21,067 nt of DNA. Source: MWAR01 sp036567845 (GTDB taxonomy: Bacteria > Muiribacteriota > Ozemobacteria > Ozemobacterales > Ozemobacteraceae). The notes beneath the pieces were generated by a model. The model saw only the letters and a list, made by a program, of their open reading frames with translations, had not been told where the DNA came from and searched no databases. Numbering within the stretch: the stretch's first letter is position 1; every line of letters starts with the position of its first letter. Of the stretch, positions 1 to 6,580 are shown one piece after another. The stretch lies in assembly GCA_036567845.1 (NCBI GenBank), contig DATCTT010000354.1:1-21067 (forward strand), read 5' to 3'. The translations under genes were made by a program, and so were the position numbers.

Positions 1-413
1 GCGAGCCAGCGGGCCCGTCCGATAAACTCGGCGAGTTCCGGCTCGCTTTGCACGTGTTCGAGATGGAGGGAACAGGAAACGATGCCGATGCGGCCTGCCG
101 CGGCGCCGACGAACGTCTCGAGCCGACGGCGCGTGGCGGTGAAGTTGGTGACGACCGAGATCCGGTGGCCGAGCCGGGCAATACCAGCGGTGATGGCATC
201 GAGTTCAGGATGCTGGAACGGTTCGCCGCCCGACATCTTGATCTCCCACCGGCCGGGCAACCGCGCGAACCCTGCGAGAAAGCCTTCGGCCGGGCGTGGC
301 GGCCGCCCGCGGTCCGCCTTGTGCCGCTGGGTGCAGTAGGAGCAGGCGAGGTTGCAGGAGGTCGTGATGTTCCAGCTCACGACGCCTTCGGCCGGCCGTG
401 GGGTTGGGTTCAT
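1..413 (-). CDS. Radical SAM protein, N-terminal part (gene runs off the left edge)
   Basis: The frame opens with ATG at 413 and stays open to base 1, so about 137 residues are visible and the C-terminus is missing. It carries the CxxxCxxC iron-sulfur motif of radical SAM enzymes (Cys20, Cys24, Cys27 in TSCNLACSYC) and, about 40 residues later, a KMSGGEPF segment, the GGE motif that contacts the methionine of SAM. The family reductively cleaves SAM to a 5'-deoxyadenosyl radical; the substrate here is unknown. The start overlaps the stop of the preceding gene as ATGA (410-413), which suggests translational coupling. The protein aligns along its visible length with the gene just upstream (IKMSGGEPF, then RxSVxTN, then SLHLE), so the two look like tandem duplicates. 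The family call is firm; whether a C-terminal SPASM-type cluster follows cannot be seen. Confidence 0.88.
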   Translation of the reverse strand, partial: MNPTPRPAEGVVSWNITTSCNLACSYCTQRHKADRGRPPRPAEGFLAGFARLPGRWEIKMSGGEPFQHPELDAITAGIARLGHRISVVTNFTATRRRLETFVGAAAGRIGIVSCSLHLEHVQSEPELAEFIGRARWL

Positions 414-1267
414 GCCCTGTGCTCCTCCCCAATCCCCTCGATCATGCCGCGGTTCGCCGGAACCGTGCAGGGGCAGATGTCCCAGGGGCAGGGCCGGGGT
501 CCGTCGGCCGGCCGCACATCTCCTGCCAGAACGTTGCCGAGTCGCCCCTCGCCGTGCCGTTTCGCTGTCCGGCAGCTCCAGACATCCCCGTTCTGGGAGA
601 CGACGAAATACTCGACTCCGGCGTGACACCGTCTGCCACGGTAACTCGGGGCGAGATTCGCCTGCCGGGGGCCGGGGTTGTCGCCGAGAAGCAGGGCCAG
701 CAGCGGCCGTTCCGCCTCCGGATAGATCGCCACCCCCGTTTTCGTCTTCATCAGCTGGGGAAAGAGCTGCAGGCCCGCTGCCCGCACTTGCTCCGCCGCC
801 CGGGCGATTCGATCGAGCCGGCCGGGAACGAGCACCGTGTTGATGACGAGCCGGACGTCGGAGGAGAGAAGACCCTTGAAATAAAGTGCATGATTTATAA
901 ATTCATCGGGCGTGACGCTCTCGAGATGGAGCGAGGCCGAAACCACGCCGAGTCTTCCCCGCGTCAGCCGGGCGAACCGTGCGAGCCGCTCCCGGGATGC
1001 CGACAGATTGGTCAGCACTGAGACGCGATGCGGTGTTTCCGACATCAGCCGGCCGACAATCCCTTCGAGAAAGGTGGGGTGCGTGAACGGCTCGCCGCCA
1101 CTCATCTTGATCTCGAAACCGCCGGGCAGCCGGCTGAAAAACGAGAGAAACGCATCGATCGCCGCCGCGTCGGGAGCGCCCTTCCGATGGGCGGGGCTTT
1201 GTATGCAATAGCTACAAGAATAATTGCACGAGCCGATGACCTGCCATTCGATCGTCGGCTGTCTCAC
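410..1267 (-). CDS. Radical SAM protein with SPASM-like cysteine-rich C-terminus
   Basis: This is a 285-residue protein. I chose the GTG at 1267, which overlaps the previous stop as GTGA, because upstream in-frame starts lie deep inside the preceding radical SAM gene and would add an unrelated leader. Cys14, Cys18 and Cys21 (GSCNYSCSYC) form the SAM-cluster motif, and KMSGGEP follows at 54-60. The C-terminal third has more cysteines (RRCHAG, WSCRTA, CPWDICPC), typical of SPASM/twitch auxiliary Fe-S clusters in enzymes that modify peptides or other large substrates. It is closely related to the next gene downstream (1-413) and less so to the one upstream. The cysteine motif itself is written with A/T-ending codons (TGC AAT TAT TCT TGT AGC TAT TGC ATA), unlike the surrounding codon use. 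Substrate unknown; the family assignment is strong. Confidence 0.9.
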   Translation of the reverse strand: MRQPTIEWQVIGSCNYSCSYCIQSPAHRKGAPDAAAIDAFLSFFSRLPGGFEIKMSGGEPFTHPTFLEGIVGRLMSETPHRVSVLTNLSASRERLARFARLTRGRLGVVSASLHLESVTPDEFINHALYFKGLLSSDVRLVINTVLVPGRLDRIARAAEQVRAAGLQLFPQLMKTKTGVAIYPEAERPLLALLLGDNPGPRQANLAPSYRGRRCHAGVEYFVVSQNGDVWSCRTAKRHGEGRLGNVLAGDVRPADGPRPCPWDICPCTVPANRGMIEGIGEEHRA

Positions 1268-2265
1268 CGGTTTCCGCCTTCGGCACGCAGCTTCATGGCA
1301 ATTTTCGCGTTCTGCCCAAACTTGCCGCATCGTGCACAGCCCGGGAAATACTCGCCCCGGGCGAGCCGGGCACGCATGGCGTTCCAGGCCTGACTCCGCC
1401 ACAGCTCGGAAAATCCCTGGCCGTTGGTGAGGCAGCCGACGGTGGTTTCGGTGTTGCAGCAGTAGTAGACCGTGCCGTCGACGGCGATGCGGGCATACCG
1501 GTCACCCATGTGGCAGCCGACCGAGGCGATCGGCGCCGTGGCCGCTCCGCCGGCTTCGATCTGCATCCGCAAGGTCGGGAGGTTGTGCCGCACGCAGAGG
1601 CGGTCGGCCCGGTCGGTCGCGGTGGGGATCCACTCGTCGAGCAGCCGGCGGCGCTGCTCGTCGGTGATCCGGACTGTTTCGGTCCCGTTACCCAGGCTCG
1701 CCAGCTTGAAATTGACCCGCTCCGCCCGGAACGCGTCGGCCAGCTCGATCATCGGCACGAGTTTCGCGGCGTTCAGAGAGCAGATCACCTGCACGTGCCG
1801 GTCGCGGCAGCCGGCCTGACGGCGCGTGGAAAGCCGGTTCAGGAGCGTTTCCCACGCGTTCTCCGGGCTGGTGGGGTGGAAGGCCCGGTATCCGTCAGCG
1901 TCGGCGGCGTGTATGCCTGCGAGAATCGTGTCCGCAAGGTTCGGAGAGAGTTCGGCCGCTGCGGGGGCGAGCAGGTTCGAGATGAGCGTCACCCGGAGAT
2001 GCATCGCCTTCAGGCCCGACAGAAGATCCAGCACGCGCGGATGGGTGAGGGGGTCGCCCATCCCGGACACGATCACATCGTGCAGGCGACCCAGAGAGGC
2101 CGCATCCGACACGATCCGGAGAAGGGCTTCCGGGTCAGCCGTTCTGCTCTTCCAGGCGGGGTCTCTCGGCGTGGTGAGGAGGGGCGAGTGGTCCCAGCAG
2201 GTCAGGCACGCGGTGTTGCAGCCGTTCGTGATGTCGAGGTGGAGGGTTTCGGGGCCCGGAATCAT
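1264..2265 (-). CDS. Radical SAM/SPASM domain protein
   Basis: This 333-residue protein starts at ATG 2265, overlapping the glycosyltransferase stop as ATGA. Cys16, Cys20 and Cys23 (GCNTACLTCWDHSP) form the radical SAM cluster. GMGDP at 68-72 stands where GGEP is usual. The C-terminus has Cys251, a CC pair at 269-270, Cys278 and a CARCGKFGQN segment (Cys310, Cys313), together with VDGTVYYCC, the usual strand of a SPASM auxiliary-cluster domain. Such enzymes act on peptides, proteins or small metabolites using a SAM-derived radical. It is clearly diverged from the two radical SAM genes downstream, so the operon holds two sub-types. Its position right after a glycosyltransferase suggests a role in making or decorating a glycan or glycosylated product, but this is inference from context only. 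Confidence 0.9.
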   Translation of the reverse strand: MIPGPETLHLDITNGCNTACLTCWDHSPLLTTPRDPAWKSRTADPEALLRIVSDAASLGRLHDVIVSGMGDPLTHPRVLDLLSGLKAMHLRVTLISNLLAPAAAELSPNLADTILAGIHAADADGYRAFHPTSPENAWETLLNRLSTRRQAGCRDRHVQVICSLNAAKLVPMIELADAFRAERVNFKLASLGNGTETVRITDEQRRRLLDEWIPTATDRADRLCVRHNLPTLRMQIEAGGAATAPIASVGCHMGDRYARIAVDGTVYYCCNTETTVGCLTNGQGFSELWRSQAWNAMRARLARGEYFPGCARCGKFGQNAKIAMKLRAEGGNR

Positions 2266-3905
2266 GCGAGCCTCCGCATGGCCGCGCCGAGCAGACCGGT
2301 GTTCGAGCCGTCTGAGCCTGCGGATTCGGCTGCGAGACGGGCGATGCCCCGGTATGGATCCTCTCCCTGGCGGTGGAGGGTTTCGAGGAAGTCGCACAGG
2401 CCCGAGACGAAGCCTGACGGATCGGCACGCTCGTTCCCGAACGTTCTGAGCAGGGCGAGGATGCCCGGCCAGTCGTGAAACGGCGATGCCGCGTCCAGGA
2501 GGCGTCGTGCCGCGTCGGCGCGACAACCGGTATTCGCTTCGGGAAGACGCCGGGCCAGGAACAGGACGGCGCGGAGGGCGGCTTCGACCGGAAGCCCCCG
2601 GGAGGTGATATCCGAGACCAGCCGGACGGCTGTCCCGCCGGCCTCGGCCGTGTCGGCGCCCGGCGCGGCGTAGTCGTGAGAGCGGGGTGAAACGAGCGCC
2701 TGGGCGGTGTCGATGAAGAGGTCTTCGGACAGGTTCCATTCTATTGCGGCGCGGAGCAGTTCGTCGCCGACGAGGGCTTCGGCCTCATCGACACGCGCGT
2801 CGGTCACGAGCAGCCGGAGCAGCTCGGCGGCAGCGACCCGGGCGCCGTTCTGGGAAATCAGTCTCCGTGCGGCTTCTGCAGCTTGTCTGCGCGCGGAGGG
2901 GTCCCGCCAGGCGTCGATCAGATCCGGCAGGTGTTCCGACACCCCGCCGGGAGGGAGAATCCGTGCGGCCCCGACATCGACGGCCCGCTGCGCGCGTGTT
3001 TCCTGCTCGTCGGCAATCTTCTCCTGCGGAAGGAAAATCGCCGGAACCCCGGCCTGCATCAGTTCCCCGAAGGTGTTGTACCCGGCGGCACAGACGGCGA
3101 GATCCAGGCCGGACATGAGCTCGGCCGCGCCGAGACCGGACAGCCAGGTGATCCGCTCTCCGGGAATCTGACGGCCCCGGTACAGCGGCCCGGCGCCGAT
3201 CACGAGGTGGAGCGAGGGGTCAGCGACAAGCGCGGCGACCGTCGACTCGAGGCGGGAGACTGCGGTCGGATCGCCCCCGCCGCCGGCAGATATATAGACA
3301 GCTATACGATCACCAGAAACCCCCAGATACCGGCGGGCCGTTTCCCGGGGGAGAAGCTCGACCGACTCCCGGGCCAGCACGGGACCGACATGGCTGAGCC
3401 GGGGCCTCACCGCGTCAGGGACCAGGACGGGGGTGTCCTGCTCCGGAACGAGAATGCGGTCGTAGAGGGGCAGCATCGCCTGGAACTCGGGCCGACCCGC
3501 GAACGCGGTTTTCATCGGCCGGAAGATGAATGCTCGTTTCCGGCACAGGTCAAGCGCTGGCAGCAGCTCGCCGAAGCTGCCGCGCGGGAACGAGTCGACG
3601 ACGAACAGATCGGGGCGCAGCAGTCCCAGAGAGTGCCAGACCCACTGTTTGGCAAGGGCCAGATAGGCGGTCTTGTCGATCCCCGTCTCGCCGACCAGGG
3701 TCTTCGAGGGGAGCTTGAACGAGGCGAACCCTTCATGGAAGAGAAGCGCGTCCGCCTCGGATGAGGTCAAAAACCATAGTTCAAGCTTTATACCGAGGGC
3801 CCGGGCATACCGGCGCAGCCAGCGGGAAATTGCGGTCAGCCGGGTGAGATGCCCGACCCCGGCGCCGTTGACGGCGTAGTTGACAATGCGCAGGGTCTGT
3901 TCCAT
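2262..3905 (-). CDS. MurG/COG4671-like glycosyltransferase with extra C-terminal helical domain
   Basis: This 547-residue protein looks like a GT-B fold glycosyltransferase. The N-terminal Rossmann half has GAGVGHLTR (14-22), the glycine-rich loop that MurG-type and COG4671 enzymes use near the acceptor site, and DLFVVDSFPRG at 99-109. The C-terminal half has YISAGGGGDP (204-213) and, at 272-294, CAAGYNTFGELMQAGVP followed by a proline- and glutamine-containing strand, then EQ at 300-301; this is the nucleotide-sugar binding region of the family. Residues from about 370 to 547 are extra: helical, without a recognised motif. I used ATG 3905, 4 bp after the previous stop; a start 31 codons upstream is possible but would overlap that gene. 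It is cytoplasmic, with no signal peptide or membrane segment. Donor and acceptor sugars cannot be told. The codons around 3767-3795 and 3288-3313 are unusually A/T-rich. Confidence 0.82.
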   Translation of the reverse strand: MEQTLRIVNYAVNGAGVGHLTRLTAISRWLRRYARALGIKLELWFLTSSEADALLFHEGFASFKLPSKTLVGETGIDKTAYLALAKQWVWHSLGLLRPDLFVVDSFPRGSFGELLPALDLCRKRAFIFRPMKTAFAGRPEFQAMLPLYDRILVPEQDTPVLVPDAVRPRLSHVGPVLARESVELLPRETARRYLGVSGDRIAVYISAGGGGDPTAVSRLESTVAALVADPSLHLVIGAGPLYRGRQIPGERITWLSGLGAAELMSGLDLAVCAAGYNTFGELMQAGVPAIFLPQEKIADEQETRAQRAVDVGAARILPPGGVSEHLPDLIDAWRDPSARRQAAEAARRLISQNGARVAAAELLRLLVTDARVDEAEALVGDELLRAAIEWNLSEDLFIDTAQALVSPRSHDYAAPGADTAEAGGTAVRLVSDITSRGLPVEAALRAVLFLARRLPEANTGCRADAARRLLDAASPFHDWPGILALLRTFGNERADPSGFVSGLCDFLETLHRQGEDPYRGIARLAAESAGSDGSNTGLLGAAMRRLA

Positions 3906-3909
3906 GGGG

Positions 3910-5199
3910 TCAGGACGCGTCGGCGTATCCGCCGGCCGCTCCACCGGTGTCGTGGAGAAGGGAGGCTTCCGCCATCGCCGCGTCCTCGTCGCCGGCAAAG
4001 CCGTGGGGACCGTGATACTCGGGATGGTCGAGCCGGAACTCCCGCACTTCCGGGATGAAGTCGCCGTCGAAGCGGCCGTCGGTGAACTCGTCCCACCAGA
4101 GGATGCTGCCCGCGTAGGTTACGCGGCTGTAATCGCCGTAACCGCGAAGAGCTCCGCCCATGCGGGCATACCGCTCTCGCCGACGGAGCATCTTTTCCCG
4201 CGGGACGACGTAACGTCGTTCATAATCGGCCTCTTCGAGGGTTTCCCCGGCGCGCTTCGGCCGCTGCCACTTGTCGGCGTCGTGTTCTGCCTTCCCCTGC
4301 AGGTTCTCGAGCTGGGCGATCTCGATGCCGAGCTGCTCGTTGAGCCGTTCGAGATACAGCGTCTTCGCGGCAAGTCCGCGCAGCCTCTTGAACGCGTCGG
4401 AAAGCGCGGGTTCGGCCTCGAGACAGGGGCCGATCCGGGACATGTCGGTTTCGAGGAGGTAAAGACGGAGGTATTCGTGGGCACGTTCGAGATGAGCCTC
4501 ATCGAGACGGGCGAGATACTCGCGAAGGCCGGCTGCGCGATTCTGGAGATCCGTATACACGGCGATCTGCCGGTCGAGCTCCGCAAGCGCGGCATCGGCC
4601 TCTTCGATCCGCCGCCAGGCCTGGAGCACCTGGACGCGCACCTGTTCGAACCGCTCGCAGCCAGGAAACCGTTCGAGGATCTCGTCACCTTCCTTCCAGT
4701 CATCGTAAAACTCCAGATGCCAGAAAGGTATTTTATATGCAGGAGTATCATATCCCAGCTCGATCAGCCGGTTCAGTCTTGGATGCGTTGCCCGGCCTGC
4801 GATCTCCCGGAACGGGGCCACCTGGCGGCAGATGCCTTCGCGCTGGTTCGTGAGCTCGCCGATGACGTGGTCGGCCCGGCCGAACCGGGGATCGGCCTCA
4901 AGCTCTGCCAGCTCGGCCGTTCGTGCGCGGCGATCCTCCTCGCGGGCGGCGATTAGGTCGTTCCGGGTGAACGTGACACAGCCGGTCAGCCGGACGGCTC
5001 GTGTGATCGCATCCGGGGTCAGCTCGGGGAGCAGCTCCAGGGTGAGCCGGAGTCCCTCCTCGTCCCGCTGGCGCGTCGTTTCGTTCAGGCACGCCGTGTT
5101 TTCCCCGTGCAGGCGGTGCAGCTCGGCCGTCTCGGCCTTGGTGACCTGGGCCAGTTCCCGCGCGGCCCGGACGATTTCCGTCGATGTGTGAGTTCCCAC
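3910..5199 (-). CDS. Unrecognised coiled-coil protein, first gene of the glycosyltransferase/radical SAM operon
   Basis: I do not recognise this 429-residue protein. It starts with GTG at 5199, preceded by a purine-rich GGGAAAGAG. There is no signal peptide or membrane helix. Residues about 85-130 and 185-345 are strongly charged and heptad-like (rich in Glu, Arg, Leu, Ala), so long helices or coiled coil are likely. Between them lies an aromatic stretch, YKIPFWHLEFYDDW (155-168). The C-terminal 80 residues are different again: Tyr-, Trp- and Asp-rich (YGDYSRV, LWWDEF) and ending in an Ala/Gly-rich tail. It lies 4 bp before the glycosyltransferase and has a plausible promoter at 5242-5271, so it probably opens the operon. 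A scaffold for, or a partner or substrate of, the downstream enzymes is possible but unsupported by any motif. Confidence 0.75.
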   Translation of the reverse strand: MGTHTSTEIVRAARELAQVTKAETAELHRLHGENTACLNETTRQRDEEGLRLTLELLPELTPDAITRAVRLTGCVTFTRNDLIAAREEDRRARTAELAELEADPRFGRADHVIGELTNQREGICRQVAPFREIAGRATHPRLNRLIELGYDTPAYKIPFWHLEFYDDWKEGDEILERFPGCERFEQVRVQVLQAWRRIEEADAALAELDRQIAVYTDLQNRAAGLREYLARLDEAHLERAHEYLRLYLLETDMSRIGPCLEAEPALSDAFKRLRGLAAKTLYLERLNEQLGIEIAQLENLQGKAEHDADKWQRPKRAGETLEEADYERRYVVPREKMLRRRERYARMGGALRGYGDYSRVTYAGSILWWDEFTDGRFDGDFIPEVREFRLDHPEYHGPHGFAGDEDAAMAEASLLHDTGGAAGGYADAS

Positions 5200-5241
5200 G
5201 CTCTTTCCCGATCCTCCGACTGCGTTCTCTCTTCCGGATGC

Positions 5242-5271
5242 ACTTTACCCGATTTTTGGCGTTTCTGTCGA
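5242..5271 (-). promoter_or_regulatory. Predicted sigma-70-type promoter of the coiled-coil/glycosyltransferase/radical SAM operon
   Basis: On the minus strand TCGACA (5271-5266, five of six to TTGACA) lies 18 bp from TAAAGT (5247-5242, four of six to TATAAT). Transcription would start near 5235, giving a leader of about 36 nt before the GTG at 5199. The same -35 hexamer, TCGACA, is seen before the flagellin gene. This is a sequence match only. Confidence 0.45.
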
Positions 5272-5300
5272 CCGGCGTCACAGGGCGGGCGATCCCGTTT

Positions 5301-5891
5301 TCACCTCGTTGCGAGAAAGCTGATCCACTCGATGGGGCGGCCCGCGGCGTCTCGATTCCGGTGCTCCTCCAGGAGGCGAAACCCCGCGGCTTCCAACTCC
5401 TGCCGCGTCTGGGCGGCATCCAGAAACGTCCAGCGCCGCCCCTCGGCATCACGGTTTTCCCCCTTCCCGGATTTCAGCGAGACGGCGAGGATCCCTTCTT
5501 TGTATAGTAGCTGATGTATATCAAAAAGAACATTTTTGAGCTGGACGGCGGGAACGTGAAGCAGGGAAGCGCAGGCCCAGATACCGCCGAAACTCCGGGG
5601 TCGGAAAGGAAGCTGCTCAAACGCGCCCTGCACCAGAAGCTGGCCGCCCCGTGCGTGGTGGGTTGCGAGCAGGCCCGCCGAAGCGTCGAGGGCAATGGCA
5701 TTGAATCCGCGACCAGACAGGGCTTCGGTGTCGCGACCGGCGCCAGAGCCCAGGTCGAGCACGCGACAGCCCGGCTTCAGCCTTGCGCAGAACGGATCCA
5801 GCAGAAACGAGAGATCTTGGGCCCAGGAGGCATCGGCATAAGCCGCAGCGTTGCCGTCGTAGAAAGCGATGGTTCGCAGGTCGGGACTCAT
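5301..5891 (-). CDS. SAM-dependent methyltransferase, class I
   Basis: This 196-residue protein has the class I methyltransferase glycine motif, VLDLGSGAGRDT at 44-55, with the acidic end of strand 2 at IALDAS (67-71) and the post-I region LVQGAFEQLPF (86-96). ASLLHVP (108-114) matches the usual motif before the C-terminal sheet, and LAVSLKSGKGE (135-145) is the motif II/III area. The ATG at 5891 overlaps the HAD phosphatase stop as ATGA. The family transfers a methyl group from SAM to small molecules or other acceptors in the cytoplasm; the substrate is unknown. An AT-rich patch (5503-5540) encodes the DIHQLLYKEG segment with ATA and CTA codons. It is the last gene of the cyclase/HAD/methyltransferase unit; I see no clear terminator after it. 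Confidence 0.87.
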   Translation of the reverse strand: MSPDLRTIAFYDGNAAAYADASWAQDLSFLLDPFCARLKPGCRVLDLGSGAGRDTEALSGRGFNAIALDASAGLLATHHARGGQLLVQGAFEQLPFRPRSFGGIWACASLLHVPAVQLKNVLFDIHQLLYKEGILAVSLKSGKGENRDAEGRRWTFLDAAQTRQELEAAGFRLLEEHRNRDAAGRPIEWISFLATR

Positions 5892-6580
5892 GTGTCGAGA
5901 AGCAGCCCCAGCACGGTTTTCAGATCGGTCAGATTCTCGAGAGCCCACGTTGCTCCGGCGGCTTCCAGCTCCTGTCGGGAGGCCGAACCCGTCGCGACGG
6001 CGAGACTCCGGATTCCCCAGGGCCGGCACGAGGCGACGTCATGGATCGTGTCCCCAACCACCGTCACGTGGCCGGGCTGGAAGGTCACGCCGGCCCGCTC
6101 GGCGGCCCGCCGCATCGCGAGGCCGACCAGATCAGCCCGTGCCGCGTGTTCGCAGCCAAAAGCCCCGAACGAAAAATACCCGTCTATCCCGAACCGCTCC
6201 AGCTTGATCTGTGCTCCTTCCCGAATGTTACCGGTCACGAGACCCAGGCAGGCGCGGCCTGAATCAGCAAGAGACCGCAGAAGAACCTCGACGCCGGGCT
6301 TGAGATGGCCCCGGTTCGCAATTTCCCGGCGCAGGATCGCGGCATACCGGTCCTTGAACAGCGAAATTGCCTCGGGGCTGGGGAAAGGACGGCCATCGCG
6401 CTCGCAGACCTGTCTGATCGCGTTGAGATCCGTGTTGCCGTCGAGCCGGATCCCCTCGAGACCCCGCTCGGCACCGAACACGTCGATCATCGACCGCTCG
6501 ATGGCATGATAGCCGCTCCGATCGGCCGACAGGAGCGTTCCGTCGATGTCAAACAGGATCAGCCGGTCGGGATGGTTCAT
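5888..6580 (-). CDS. HAD-superfamily phosphatase (phosphoglycolate phosphatase-like)
   Basis: This 230-residue protein contains the four HAD motifs: FDIDGTL with nucleophile Asp11 and acid/base Asp13, LVTGN with Thr116, a basic residue in motif III (Lys126 or the Arg of ARADLV near 148), and VVGDTIHD with Asp177 and Asp181. A helical cap lies between motifs I and II, as in phosphoglycolate phosphatase and pyrophosphatase-type enzymes. I chose ATG 6580 because GGAGG ends five bases before it; an in-frame TTG four codons upstream would place the Shine-Dalgarno inside the gene. The start and its ribosome site lie within the end of the cyclase gene (32 bp overlap). The usual KPxP of motif III is absent, which is seen in part of the family. 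The substrate cannot be told, though a small phosphorylated metabolite is likely. Confidence 0.85.
   Translation of the reverse strand: MNHPDRLILFDIDGTLLSADRSGYHAIERSMIDVFGAERGLEGIRLDGNTDLNAIRQVCERDGRPFPSPEAISLFKDRYAAILRREIANRGHLKPGVEVLLRSLADSGRACLGLVTGNIREGAQIKLERFGIDGYFSFGAFGCEHAARADLVGLAMRRAAERAGVTFQPGHVTVVGDTIHDVASCRPWGIRSLAVATGSASRQELEAAGATWALENLTDLKTVLGLLLDT

Noticed and set aside
1510..2478. Plus-strand frame of 322 codons over the radical SAM and glycosyltransferase genes
   Set aside because: The minus strand here encodes an intact CxxxCxxC motif and SPASM cysteines; the plus-strand protein has no recognisable feature.
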